Positions 51,424 through 59,095 of a stretch of DNA of 64,000 nucleotides are shown here, piece by piece (within the stretch, counting starts at the first letter, position 1; each line of letters begins with the position of its first letter). The stretch is taken from the NCBI GenBank assembly GCA_963839955.1, contig CAWIXB010000002.1:1-64000 (forward strand), given 5' to 3'. Position numbers and translations under genes: made by a program. The notes under the pieces are model-generated. The model saw nothing but the letters and a program-made list of their open reading frames with translations, was not told the origin of the DNA and did not search any database. The stretch is from CAWIXB01 sp963839955. GTDB lineage: Bacteria; Actinomycetota; Actinomycetes; JACCUZ01.

Positions 51424-51984
51424 TTACTGCCCGACCCGACCGTCGATGCATTCGCGCAGCAGATCGGCGTGCCCGCAGTGTCGGGCGTACTCCTCGATGC
51501 GGTGGACCCACAAATCCCTGACCGCGATGCCGTCCTTCCCGACCCGCTCACCCATATCCGGATGTTCGGCCAGCGCTGCGTCGGTGGCCTCCTGCTCGCG
51601 AGCCAGATCGGCGAATGCGCTGTCCGCCGCGGCCTGCTCACCGACGGCTCCGTCGAAGTCCGCATCACGCGCGCCGTACAGCTTCGGTGCTGGGTTCTCC
51701 GGAAGGATCCAGTTGCGCCAGTCCCGTTCCACCTCGGCCAGATGCCGGACGAGCCCGAGCAACGACATCGTCGATGGGGGCACCGACCGACGAGCCAACT
51801 GCTCCGGATCGAGGCCCTGGCACTTCAGCTTCAGGGTCAGGCGGTAGTTCGTCAGGTAGTCCAGCAGCGTGGGCAACTCGCCGTCCGGACTGGGTTCGTC
51901 ACTGTTGCGGGGGTCCTCGTCCGGGTCTGACCACATGTCGGGGTAGACGGTGGCCTGGGTCCACCGCTGGGGCTGGCTGCTCAC
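51424..51984 (-). CDS. DinB/DUF664-family protein
   Basis: This is a ~186-residue protein of the four-helix DinB-like metalloenzyme group. Metal-binding histidines appear in SLLGLVRHLAEVERDW and in VHRIEEYARHCGHADLLRE. The segment LTNYRLTLKLKCQGLDPEQLARRSVPPSTMSL fits DUF664. Many members are thiol-dependent S-transferases using mycothiol or bacillithiol, which fits an organism with ino1. The function here is unproven. The start is uncertain: GTG 51984 is my choice (product MSSQPQRWTQATVYPDMW), while the frame is open to 52020 and an ATG lies at 51936. It converges on dnaB. Confidence 0.78.
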   Translation of the reverse strand: MSSQPQRWTQATVYPDMWSDPDEDPRNSDEPSPDGELPTLLDYLTNYRLTLKLKCQGLDPEQLARRSVPPSTMSLLGLVRHLAEVERDWRNWILPENPAPKLYGARDADFDGAVGEQAAADSAFADLAREQEATDAALAEHPDMGERVGKDGIAVRDLWVHRIEEYARHCGHADLLRECIDGRVGQ

Positions 51985-52096
51985 CGGGCTCACTGTGCTT
52001 CGTGGCTGTCCCGCGCGCAAGTGAGTAGTCAGACGGTCATGGCGCCGCCGAAAGCCGGGCAGTCGCCGCCCGCCGGTCGCTGTCAGGGGGGTGGTC

Positions 52097-52102
52097 TACC
52101 TT
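52097..52102 (+). promoter_or_regulatory. Probable -10 element of a leaderless promoter for the VOC gene
   Basis: TACCTT ends 7 nt before ATG 52110, with no Shine-Dalgarno in between. Confidence 0.4.
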
Positions 52103-52109
52103 CGCGTCC

Positions 52110-52523
52110 ATGACCGACACCGGACGCATCGACGCCATCGGCCTCATCGCGGCCGACCTCACCCGCACCGTCGCGTTCTACCGCGCCCTCGGCTGCGACC
52201 TGCCGGAGCCGACCGACGCCGACATCGGCGAGGACGGCCACCTCGAGTGCGACCTGGGAGGTGTGCGACTGATGATCGACAGCGAGGAGGTGATGCGCTC
52301 CTTCTCGGAGGACACCTGGTCCGGTGCGAATGCCGGCCGCCTCACGCTCGCCGCCCGGTGCGCCTCGCCCGATGCGGTCGACCGGTTGCACGACATGCTG
52401 GTCAACCTCGGCTCGGGATCCCAGGTCGCGCCGTTCGACGCACCCTGGGGCCAGCGCTACGCGACGACCCGCGACCCCGACGGAGTGCGGGTCGACCTCT
52501 ACGCTCCGCTGCCCGGCGACTGA
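52110..52523 (+). CDS. VOC-superfamily (glyoxalase/dioxygenase-like) protein
   Basis: This is a 137-residue single-domain protein with the paired beta-alpha-beta-beta-beta fold: RIDAIGLIAADLTRTVAFYRALGCDLPEP in the first half, LTLAARCASPDAVDRLHDMLVNLG and YATTRDPDGVRVDLYAPL in the second. The terminal DPDGxxxDLY segment is typical of glyoxalase/bleomycin-resistance relatives. The ligand is unknown. It is a monocistronic gene with a leaderless-type promoter. Confidence 0.82.
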   Translation: MTDTGRIDAIGLIAADLTRTVAFYRALGCDLPEPTDADIGEDGHLECDLGGVRLMIDSEEVMRSFSEDTWSGANAGRLTLAARCASPDAVDRLHDMLVNLGSGSQVAPFDAPWGQRYATTRDPDGVRVDLYAPLPGD

Positions 52524-52624
52524 CAGCCCGCGTGAGATAGTTGGCTGGCCCCATTGCTCCCGTTTTGTCTCAGCCCTAGCCTCGGAGCAGCCGGCGGGCA
52601 GGCGCCCGCCCCGTCTCTCGTGAG

Positions 52625-54598
52625 GTGAGGACGTTGCGACGCACGACCGTCCAGCTGGCCGCCGCGCCTGTTGCCGTGGCAAGCCTGCTCGCAGGATTGC
52701 TGACCGGCGCACCGGGGGCCGTGTCGGCCACCGTCGACAATGCGACGCAGGTGCAGGCTGCCGCACCCGGTGACGCGACCGTCGTGCCGCTGCAGGTGAC
52801 CGGACCCCCGTCCGAGCGGCTCAACCTGGTGGTGCTCGGCGACGGCTACACCGCCGCGGACATGCCCAAGTTCCGCGAGCAGGTCGACAAGCACCTCAAC
52901 ATCCAGTGGAGCATCGAGCCGTTCCGCAGCTACCGCAGCTACCTCAACGTCTACATGATCGAGGTCACCTCGGCTGTGTCGGGCATCAGCTGCGACCCCG
53001 ACGACGGCAACACACGCCGCGACACCCCGCTCAAGCTGGAGTACGCGCGGGTCTGCCCGGCCGAGCCGAACGCGCGGGGCATCACGTTCGGCCCCGGTGG
53101 CCAGGCCGCCCTGAACAACTACGTCGCGCAGATCCCCGGCGTCGTCGAGAGCAACCGGCAGACCCTCACGCTCGCGAACACCAACACCTACGGCGGCATC
53201 GGCGGGCGCAACGCGACCACGTCTGGCGGCAACTCCCTCGGCCCGCTGATCAGCCCGCACGAGCTCGGCCACTCCCTCGGCAACCTGCAGGACGAGTACC
53301 CGTACTTCGCCCGCGGCGTCCCCGGTGCCCCCTACACCGGCGGCGAGCCGAGCTCGATCCACCACACGCTGCTCACCGTCGACCAGATGCGCGATCAGAA
53401 GCGCAAGTGGTGGCGCTGGCTGGGCGAGGAGAGCCTGTCCGGCGGCCGGATCGACCGGTTCGAGAGCGGGCAGTACAGCAACTCCGGCATCTGGCGGCCC
53501 AGCAAGCACTCGATGATGCGCTGGCTCGGCTACGCCTACGACCAGGTCAGCCGGGAGCGGATGGTCGAGCGCATGTCCGGGCGCCGCGACCTGGGCCAGC
53601 TCAGCATCAACGCGACGCCGGCAGGTGCGGTGGGCCCTCGCGACGTGCTCTGGGTCGAGACACCTCATCCCACCTACCACCAGCTCGACGTCACCTGGAC
53701 TGTCGCGGGCCGCACGCTGCGCAACACGCGCAACAGCCGCAACCTCGAACTGTCCCGCCGACACGTCCGTGCCGGCGACACGGTGACGGTCACGGTGACC
53801 GACCCGACGGAGTTCGTCCGCGACCCGGAGCTTCGCAGCTCGGGCGATCTCACGGCGACACGGTCATGGACCGTGGGTGCGCCCCAGCCGGCCGAGGACG
53901 TCGAAGCCGCGTTCACCGCCTCCACGCAGAACGAACGGCCGGTGGGCGGCAAGGACGTCGTGTACGTCGAGACGACCCACCCCACCGACCGGGTGCTCGA
54001 CGTCACCTGGCGCATCGACGGCAAGCCGGTCCCCGGCACCGACAACGCGCGCAACCTCGACCTGGGCGATCGGAAGCTCAAGCCCGGCACCCACACCCTG
54101 ACGGCGACCGTCACCGACCCTGCCGACAGGGCGAGCTCGCAGACCCGCGAGTGGACGATCGACAACGCCGCGCCGCAGACCGTCGCGACGCTCTCCGGGG
54201 GCGCTGACGCCCGCCCAGCGGCACCAGTGCCGCCACCCCGTCCGGGCGGGAAGACGACGGACTACCGCTTCGTCGAGTCCTTCAACATGGGCCTCGACTC
54301 GACCGACGACCACGAGGGCTTCGTCGTCACCGAGTTCCGCCTCGACGGTGACGGCTGGCACAACTTCTACGGCTGGCCGGACGACCCGCCCGGGAGCCCG
54401 TTCCGCTTCACCCCCAGGGGCACCGAGATCAAGGCGCTCATCTACGGGGCACTGAGCCCCGGCGGGATGTCCTGGGCCCCCTTCGAGGACCGGGCGCCCG
54501 GCTACGGCAAGCACACGGTGGAGTTCCGGGCCATCGACGCGGCCGGGAACGTCAGCGCTCCCCAGCGCTTCACGGTCACGGTGGATCGCGAGGGGTAA
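52625..54598 (+). CDS. Secreted M64-family zinc metallopeptidase (IgA peptidase-like)
   Basis: This is a 657-residue secreted protein. The signal sequence spans about 1-36 (QLAAAPVAVASLLAGLLTGAPGAVSA). An M64 catalytic domain follows with SERLNLVVLGDGYT, FRSYRSYLNVYMIEV and the zinc motif SPHELGHSLGNLQDEY (H212, E213, H216), then SKHSMMRW. From about residue 325 come two homologous Ig-like domains that both contain V-x-V-E-T-P/T-H-P-T and L-D-V-T-W patterns. A final domain has F-R-A-I-D-A-A-G-N-V-S at its end. M64 peptidases cleave secreted or host proteins. The target here is unknown. The start GTG 52625 or TTG 52634 is uncertain. Confidence 0.88.
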   Translation: MRTLRRTTVQLAAAPVAVASLLAGLLTGAPGAVSATVDNATQVQAAAPGDATVVPLQVTGPPSERLNLVVLGDGYTAADMPKFREQVDKHLNIQWSIEPFRSYRSYLNVYMIEVTSAVSGISCDPDDGNTRRDTPLKLEYARVCPAEPNARGITFGPGGQAALNNYVAQIPGVVESNRQTLTLANTNTYGGIGGRNATTSGGNSLGPLISPHELGHSLGNLQDEYPYFARGVPGAPYTGGEPSSIHHTLLTVDQMRDQKRKWWRWLGEESLSGGRIDRFESGQYSNSGIWRPSKHSMMRWLGYAYDQVSRERMVERMSGRRDLGQLSINATPAGAVGPRDVLWVETPHPTYHQLDVTWTVAGRTLRNTRNSRNLELSRRHVRAGDTVTVTVTDPTEFVRDPELRSSGDLTATRSWTVGAPQPAEDVEAAFTASTQNERPVGGKDVVYVETTHPTDRVLDVTWRIDGKPVPGTDNARNLDLGDRKLKPGTHTLTATVTDPADRASSQTREWTIDNAAPQTVATLSGGADARPAAPVPPPRPGGKTTDYRFVESFNMGLDSTDDHEGFVVTEFRLDGDGWHNFYGWPDDPPGSPFRFTPRGTEIKALIYGALSPGGMSWAPFEDRAPGYGKHTVEFRAIDAAGNVSAPQRFTVTVDREG

Positions 54599-54661
54599 CC
54601 CTTCGACCTCAATTGGGTGAGGATCTTCAAGCCCGGGCGTGGTGGCGTCGATATCGGGTCC

Positions 54662-55219
54662 GTGACCACGGTCAGCACCGCCACCACGCCGGGTCAGGGG
54701 GAGACACCTCCCCCTGCCGCGCTGCACGCTGTCCGCCGCTCGCCGACGGCGCCCGTCCCGCCACGCTCGCCCGAGCTCGCCCACATGACCCTCGACCGGC
54801 TGCGCACCTATCGCCGGACGCTGCTGGCGGAGGAGCTGCGCACGTCCTACTGGCGGCGGATCCTGCAGGCGCGCCGCGACCTGCTCCGGGCCGGTGTCGT
54901 GCCCGGCGACCGCGAGCTGTTGCGCCAGACGCTGACCGAGTCGCGCGGCCCCGCCGGCCGGCAGGTCATCCTCCCGGTGCACCCCGACAGCGGCATGCCG
55001 ATCCTGCCCACCCTGCCCGACCTTTGGGCGCAGGTCGACAACGACGACCCGGTGACCGCCGAGCTGTTCGCCAAGCTGGCCAGCGCCGAGAGCGTGCTCT
55101 CGTCCTACCGCGAGGCCTTGCACCGCCGGCTCAACAGCGCGACCGCCGACCTGGTCGCCCGCTACCACGAGGACCCTCCCTTGTGCCTGGTCGCCTTGCC
55201 GACGACCAAGCCCCGCTGA
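54662..55219 (+). CDS. RsiG-like c-di-GMP-binding anti-sigma factor (candidate)
   Basis: This is a ~185-residue protein predicted to be mostly helical after a proline-rich N-terminus. The first long helix contains E58-x3-S62-x2-R65-x3-Q69-x3-D73 (EELRTSYWRRILQARRD), an exact match to the E(X)3S(X)2R(X)3Q(X)3D signature of RsiG, the protein that holds sigma WhiG when bound to c-di-GMP in Streptomyces. A second helix has E143-x3-S147-x2-R150-x3-H154-x3-N158, the same pattern with Q to H and D to N. This two-helix, two-motif layout is that of streptomycete RsiG. No flagellar/WhiG-type sigma gene is in the window. The start is uncertain (GTG 54617 also open). Confidence 0.72.
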   Translation: MTTVSTATTPGQGETPPPAALHAVRRSPTAPVPPRSPELAHMTLDRLRTYRRTLLAEELRTSYWRRILQARRDLLRAGVVPGDRELLRQTLTESRGPAGRQVILPVHPDSGMPILPTLPDLWAQVDNDDPVTAELFAKLASAESVLSSYREALHRRLNSATADLVARYHEDPPLCLVALPTTKPR

Positions 55220-55222
55220 CGG

Positions 55223-56182
55223 TCAGCTCGCCGTCTGGGCGAGACCGACCCCGACGAGAACCACGATCCCGCCGAGCACCTGCACCCCGGTGAGCACCTC
55301 GCCGAGCCATGGCCAGGCCACCGCGGCCGCGAGCACCGGCTCGAGCATGCCGACGACACCGACCCGGGTGGCCGGTAGATGCCTCAACGCCGACAGCACC
55401 AGCGCGAACGGCACGATCGTCCCGAGCACCACCATGTACGTCGCCAGCAGCCAGACCGGCAGGTCGACGTCCGCGAGGTTGCCCGACAGCGACACGTCAG
55501 AGGTGAGCACCCCGCCCGGGAACGACCACCAGGGCTGCAGCACGGCCCAGAACCCCGCCGCGAACACGAACGACCAGAACGTCGTCGAGAGCGGATCGCG
55601 TCGGCTCGCGGAGCGCTCGCCCAGCAGGTAGCAGGCGGCAAGCCCGACGGCGGCCCCGAGCCCGGCGGCGATCCCGACGGGGTCGAGCGTCACCTCGGCC
55701 CAGACCTGCGCCACCAATCCCAGACCGACCAGGGACAGGGCCAACGCGGCCCACACCCGGGCCGCACCTCCTGGCGGAGCACGAAGCGCGCCCACAGTGC
55801 GACGAGCACCGGCGCGGTGGACTCGAAGAGCAGCGCGATGCCCACCGGCAACCGCGCGATGGCCGCGAAGTAGAGCGCCTGCACGCCGGCGACACCGGCG
55901 ATGCCGTACGCCGCGAGCAGCGGCAGCTCGTGCGCCTTTGACCCGTAGCCGCTTCGGCTCGATCGCCAGCACGAGCAGACCGAGCCCGACCATGGCGGCC
56001 GCGCCGCGCAGCGCGGTGAGTCGGGTCGCTGACACGTCCGTCGACAGGATGACCTTCGACACGGTGCCGTTGACCGCGAACAGCACGGCAGCCGTGCTCA
56101 CGTAGATGTAGCCGAGGGTGGGGCGACGCTCCAAGGCGAGCGGTTCGGAGGCAGTGGCGGCGGACAGGGACTCCTCGACCAC
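55223..56182 (-). CDS. EamA/DMT-family transporter carrying two compensating frameshifts
   Basis: The 319-residue ORF has ten-helix EamA features at both ends: TLGYIYVSTAAVLFAVNGTVSK at the start and VLGTIVPFALVLSALRHLPATRVG plus a final helix GGIVVLVGVGLAQ. Between about 55763 and 55937 this frame gives arginine-rich nonsense, while the neighbouring frame reads clean EamA sequence (HELPLLAAYGIAGVAGV, ALYFAAIARLPVGIALLFES). An extra base near TTT 55937-55939 and a missing base near CCCGGGCC 55756-55763 would explain it. This may be a sequencing artefact or a real broken gene. The start GTG 56182 follows a TAGCGT -10 by 6 nt. Confidence 0.8.
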   Translation of the reverse strand: MVEESLSAATASEPLALERRPTLGYIYVSTAAVLFAVNGTVSKVILSTDVSATRLTALRGAAAMVGLGLLVLAIEPKRLRVKGARAAAARGVRHRRCRRRAGALLRGHRAVAGGHRAALRVHRAGARRTVGALRAPPGGAARVWAALALSLVGLGLVAQVWAEVTLDPVGIAAGLGAAVGLAACYLLGERSASRRDPLSTTFWSFVFAAGFWAVLQPWWSFPGGVLTSDVSLSGNLADVDLPVWLLATYMVVLGTIVPFALVLSALRHLPATRVGVVGMLEPVLAAAVAWPWLGEVLTGVQVLGGIVVLVGVGLAQTAS

Positions 56183-56188
56183 CCACGT

Positions 56189-56194
56189 ACGCTA
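56189..56194 (-). promoter_or_regulatory. Probable -10 element of a leaderless promoter for the EamA gene
   Basis: TAGCGT on the minus strand ends 6 nt before GTG 56182, with no Shine-Dalgarno. It lies in the 38-bp divergent gap with the aminotransferase gene. Confidence 0.4.
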
Positions 56195-56220
56195 ACCGAC
56201 TCGCACATAGGGTGACGCGC

Positions 56221-57303
56221 ATGACCGACGCACCCACTCCCCGGCTGCGCAGTGCGCTCGAGGGCATCCCGTCCTACAAGCCGGGTCGCCCGGCGGTGGG
56301 ACGCGCCGGCGGGCCGGCGTACAAGATCTCCTCGAACGAGAACCCCTACCCGCCGCTGCCGTCGGTGCTCGACGTGGTGCGCAACGAGGCGGCGAGCTTC
56401 AACCGCTACCCCGACATGTTCGCGACCGGCCTGACCGCCGAGATCGCGGCGCACTTCGACGTACCCGAGGACCGGGTCGCCACTGGCACCGGCTCGGTGG
56501 GCGTGCTCCAGCAGGTCGTTCAGTCCACCGCGGCCGAAGGCGATGAGGTGGTCTACGCCTGGCGGTCCTTCGAGGCCTACCCGATCGTCGTGCAGATCTC
56601 CGGTGCGCGCTCGGTGCAGGTGCCGCTGACCACCGAGGAACGCCACGACCTCGACGCGATGGCCGAGGCGGTCACCGAGCGCACCAGACTGGTGCTGGTG
56701 TGCTCGCCGAACAACCCGACCGGCACAGCGGTACGCCGCGACGAGCTCGAGCGCTTCCTCGACCGGATGCCCCCCGACACCCTCGTCGTCATCGACGAGG
56801 CCTACCGCGAGTTCGTCCGCGACCCCGAGGTGCCCGACGCGATCGAGATCGCGCGCGACCGGCCGAATGTCGCCGTGCTGCGCACGTTCTCGAAGGCCTA
56901 CGGCCTGGCCGGGCTGCGGGTCGGCTTCGCGGTCGCCCACGAACCGGTCGCGGCCGCACTGCGCAAGACCGCGGTGCCGTTCGGCGTCAGCAGTGTGGCG
57001 CAGGCCGCGGCGGTCGCCTCGCTGCGCGCGGAGGACGAGCTGCTCGAGCGCGTCGACGCCCTGGTGAAGGAGCGCTCGCGAGTCCACGACGGACTGCGCG
57101 ACCAGGGCTGGTCGTCAGTGCCGCCGTCGGAGGCGAACTTCGTGTGGTTGCGTCTCGGGGAACGCACGACGGAGTTCGCGGCGGCGTGCGAGGCGGCGGG
57201 CGTCGTCGTCCGGCCTTTTGCCGGCGAGGGCGCGCGCGTCACGATCGGCGAGCCCGAGGCGGGCGACCTCTTCCTCCGGGTCGCTCGTGACTTCGTGAGC
57301 TGA
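56221..57303 (+). CDS. Histidinol-phosphate/aromatic aminotransferase (HisC2/Pat type)
   Basis: This is a 360-residue PLP-dependent class I/II aminotransferase. It begins with the Pat-like segment LRSALEGIPSYKPGRP and has ISSNENPYPP, the CSPNNPTGTAV motif, VVIDEAYREFV, and the PLP-lysine segment RTFSKAYGLAGLRVGFA. The N-terminal L-x-G-I-P-x-Y-x-P-G pattern marks the second HisC-like gene of actinomycetes, often a phenylalanine/tyrosine aminotransferase, rather than the his-operon enzyme. There are no other histidine genes nearby. ATG 56221 has AGGGTGA upstream. Confidence 0.88.
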   Translation: MTDAPTPRLRSALEGIPSYKPGRPAVGRAGGPAYKISSNENPYPPLPSVLDVVRNEAASFNRYPDMFATGLTAEIAAHFDVPEDRVATGTGSVGVLQQVVQSTAAEGDEVVYAWRSFEAYPIVVQISGARSVQVPLTTEERHDLDAMAEAVTERTRLVLVCSPNNPTGTAVRRDELERFLDRMPPDTLVVIDEAYREFVRDPEVPDAIEIARDRPNVAVLRTFSKAYGLAGLRVGFAVAHEPVAAALRKTAVPFGVSSVAQAAAVASLRAEDELLERVDALVKERSRVHDGLRDQGWSSVPPSEANFVWLRLGERTTEFAAACEAAGVVVRPFAGEGARVTIGEPEAGDLFLRVARDFVS

Positions 57304-57338
57304 CCCCGCGCGTCCGGCCGCAATCCACGCAGCGCACA

Positions 57339-57989
57339 ATGGCGGTCACGATGCGTCTCGACCACCTTTCGTACGCCGCGGGACCTGCAGGCTTGGCTGC
57401 GTCTGTGCAGCGGCTCGGCGCGGCAATCGGGACCGGCTTCTCCGACGGTGGTGTGCACCCGAGTTTCGGGACCCGCAACTTCGTCCTTCCGCTGGACGGC
57501 GGTGTCTATCTCGAGGTGGTCGGCGTCCTCGACCACCCGGCCGCCGACACGGCACCGTTCGGGCGGGCGGTCAAGGCTCGGACCGACAGCGGCGGCGGGT
57601 GGCTCGCGTGGGTGGTCGCTGTCGACGACATCGCCCCCGTCGAGGCCCGTCTCGGTCGCCGGTCGGTTGCCGGCCATCGGCACCGACCGGACGGCGTCAA
57701 GCTGACATGGCGCCAGATCGGCGTCCTGGAGCTGCTCGACGACCCCACCCTGCCGTTCTTCGTGCAGTGGGAGGACGACCCGACGTACCACCCGGCAGCC
57801 ACCGGCACCGCGGTCGAGGCGCCGCGCATCGAGCGGGTGGAGATCTGCGGTGACCGCGACACGGTGCTGGAATGGCTCGGCGAGCCGCTCGACCGGGCAG
57901 ACTTCGCTGTCGAATGGGTCGACGCCGACGAGCTCGGACTGGTGGCCGTGCACCTCGCCACGAAACGGGGCACCGTCCGCATCGAGTGA
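57339..57989 (+). CDS. Glyoxalase-like domain protein (VOC, Glyoxalase_3)
   Basis: This is a 216-residue protein beginning RLDHLSYAAGPAGLAASVQRLGAAIGTGFSDGGVHPSFGTRNFVLPL, a pattern of the Glyoxalase_3 group. The second half is a divergent VOC repeat (ERVEICGDRDTVLEWLG). The ligand or reaction is unknown. It lies 35 bp after the aminotransferase gene and may be in its transcript. Alternative start ATG 57351. Confidence 0.78.
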   Translation: MAVTMRLDHLSYAAGPAGLAASVQRLGAAIGTGFSDGGVHPSFGTRNFVLPLDGGVYLEVVGVLDHPAADTAPFGRAVKARTDSGGGWLAWVVAVDDIAPVEARLGRRSVAGHRHRPDGVKLTWRQIGVLELLDDPTLPFFVQWEDDPTYHPAATGTAVEAPRIERVEICGDRDTVLEWLGEPLDRADFAVEWVDADELGLVAVHLATKRGTVRIE

Positions 57990-58045
57990 GCGTCGTGTCA
58001 TCCGGTCGGCGCGGCGGGTGTGCCGGATCGTGCCCAGCCGCTGGG

Positions 58046-58912
58046 TCAGCCGCCGTACGAGCAGGCCGGAGGGGCGGTCGCGGAGAGCCCGTGGGCGGTC
58101 AGGTCGATGTCGACCAGGCGGCCGTCGGCAGGCGTCGGGTCGGGCAGCCCTGTGCACGCCGATGTCACCAGCACGCGACCCGCCGCGAGGCAGACGCTCG
58201 TCGGCTGTCGCGCGGCTACCGGCATTCGCGCGACGGTTGTGGTGTCGGGTGCGATCGCGCGCACTTCGCTGCCCCCCCACATCGCAACGAGGAGTGTGCC
58301 GTCGTCAGCCACCGTCATACCGTCGGGTGCTCCGTCGTCACCGTCGGCACGCCAGTGCTCCTGCGGCTCGCCGAGATCGCCTGCCGCCGAGACCGGGAAT
58401 CGGAGAATGGTCCCGCGAGCGGTGTCCGCGAGGTACATGACGCGGCCGCCGGCAGTGAAAGCCGGGCCGTTGACGACCGCGATGCCGTCCCATACCCGAT
58501 GCACTGAACCGTCCAGGTCGACCCGGTACAGCGATCCCAGCGGCGTCGTGCCGTCGTAGGCCATGCTCCCCGCCCAGAACCGGCCAGCAGGGTCTGCGGC
58601 GCCGTCGTTCATCCGGGTCGCGCCGTCCGCGCGATCCTCGGGACGGTCCAGCCAGGTCGTCCGTCCGTTGGTGTCGAGCAGCGCGACGCCCGTCCCGACT
58701 GCGGCGATCCACTGCCCGGGCCGGTCGGCGACTGGCGCCACGGCACCGAGCGGGACGTCCATGGTCAACAGCGGCTGGAACGGCGCAACGGCGGTCCCCG
58801 GGTGCTCAAGCAGCCGACCGCGCAGGATGTCGACCAGCACGAGCCGGTCGTCTACCCAGCGGGCGCCCTCACCGAGCTCGAGCGCCTCGTCGGCCAGCGT
58901 GCGCGAGGTCAT
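58046..58912 (-). CDS. SMP-30/gluconolactonase-type sugar lactonase
   Basis: This is a ~288-residue six-bladed beta-propeller of the SMP-30 family, which opens sugar lactones with a divalent metal. Landmarks: ELGEGARWVDDRLVLVDI (metal Glu), RMNDGAADPAGRFWAGSM (substrate-binding N-D-G), VVNGPAFTAGGRVMYLADT (metal Asn region) and GAPDGMTVADDG (catalytic Asp). The ATG at 58912 overlaps the stop of the sulfatase remnant (ATGA). Together with the upstream SDR it suggests oxidation of a sugar to a lactone and lactone opening. The sugar is unknown. Confidence 0.87.
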   Translation of the reverse strand: MTSRTLADEALELGEGARWVDDRLVLVDILRGRLLEHPGTAVAPFQPLLTMDVPLGAVAPVADRPGQWIAAVGTGVALLDTNGRTTWLDRPEDRADGATRMNDGAADPAGRFWAGSMAYDGTTPLGSLYRVDLDGSVHRVWDGIAVVNGPAFTAGGRVMYLADTARGTILRFPVSAAGDLGEPQEHWRADGDDGAPDGMTVADDGTLLVAMWGGSEVRAIAPDTTTVARMPVAARQPTSVCLAAGRVLVTSACTGLPDPTPADGRLVDIDLTAHGLSATAPPACSYGG

Positions 58913-59085
58913 GGCCTGGCTCGCGGGTTGGCCCGCGGGATCAGCGCATCGACGGACTCGAGCCACTCGTCGAGCCTGGCACTGAGGGCGCGCACCAGGC
59001 CGGGGTGCGTTGTGGCGACGTCGTGCTCCTCGGAGACGTCGGACTCGAGGTCGTCGATGAGCACCAGAACGATATTCGGCGCCAT
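58909..59085 (-). pseudogene. Collapsed sulfatase remnant (N-terminus joined to C-terminus)
   Basis: This is a 58-residue ORF. Its first 13 residues, MAPNIVLVLIDDL, are the invariant start of sulfatases (PNIVLxxxDDxG). It then jumps straight to ESDVSEEHDVATTHPGLVRALSARLDEWLES, which is the usual C-terminal sulfatase segment (L-x-S/D-P-x-E-E-x-D-V-A...H-P). About 400 residues, including the formylglycine C/S-x-P-x-R motif, are missing. The reading frame is kept, AAAGGGA precedes the ATG, and its stop overlaps the lactonase start, so it is still positioned for translational coupling. Confidence 0.75.
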
Positions 59086-59095
59086 AAGGTCCCTT

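Noticed and set aside
55690..55884. Separate small membrane-protein gene inside the EamA gene
   Set aside because: Its sequence is the missing middle of the EamA protein, so frameshifts in one gene explain it better.
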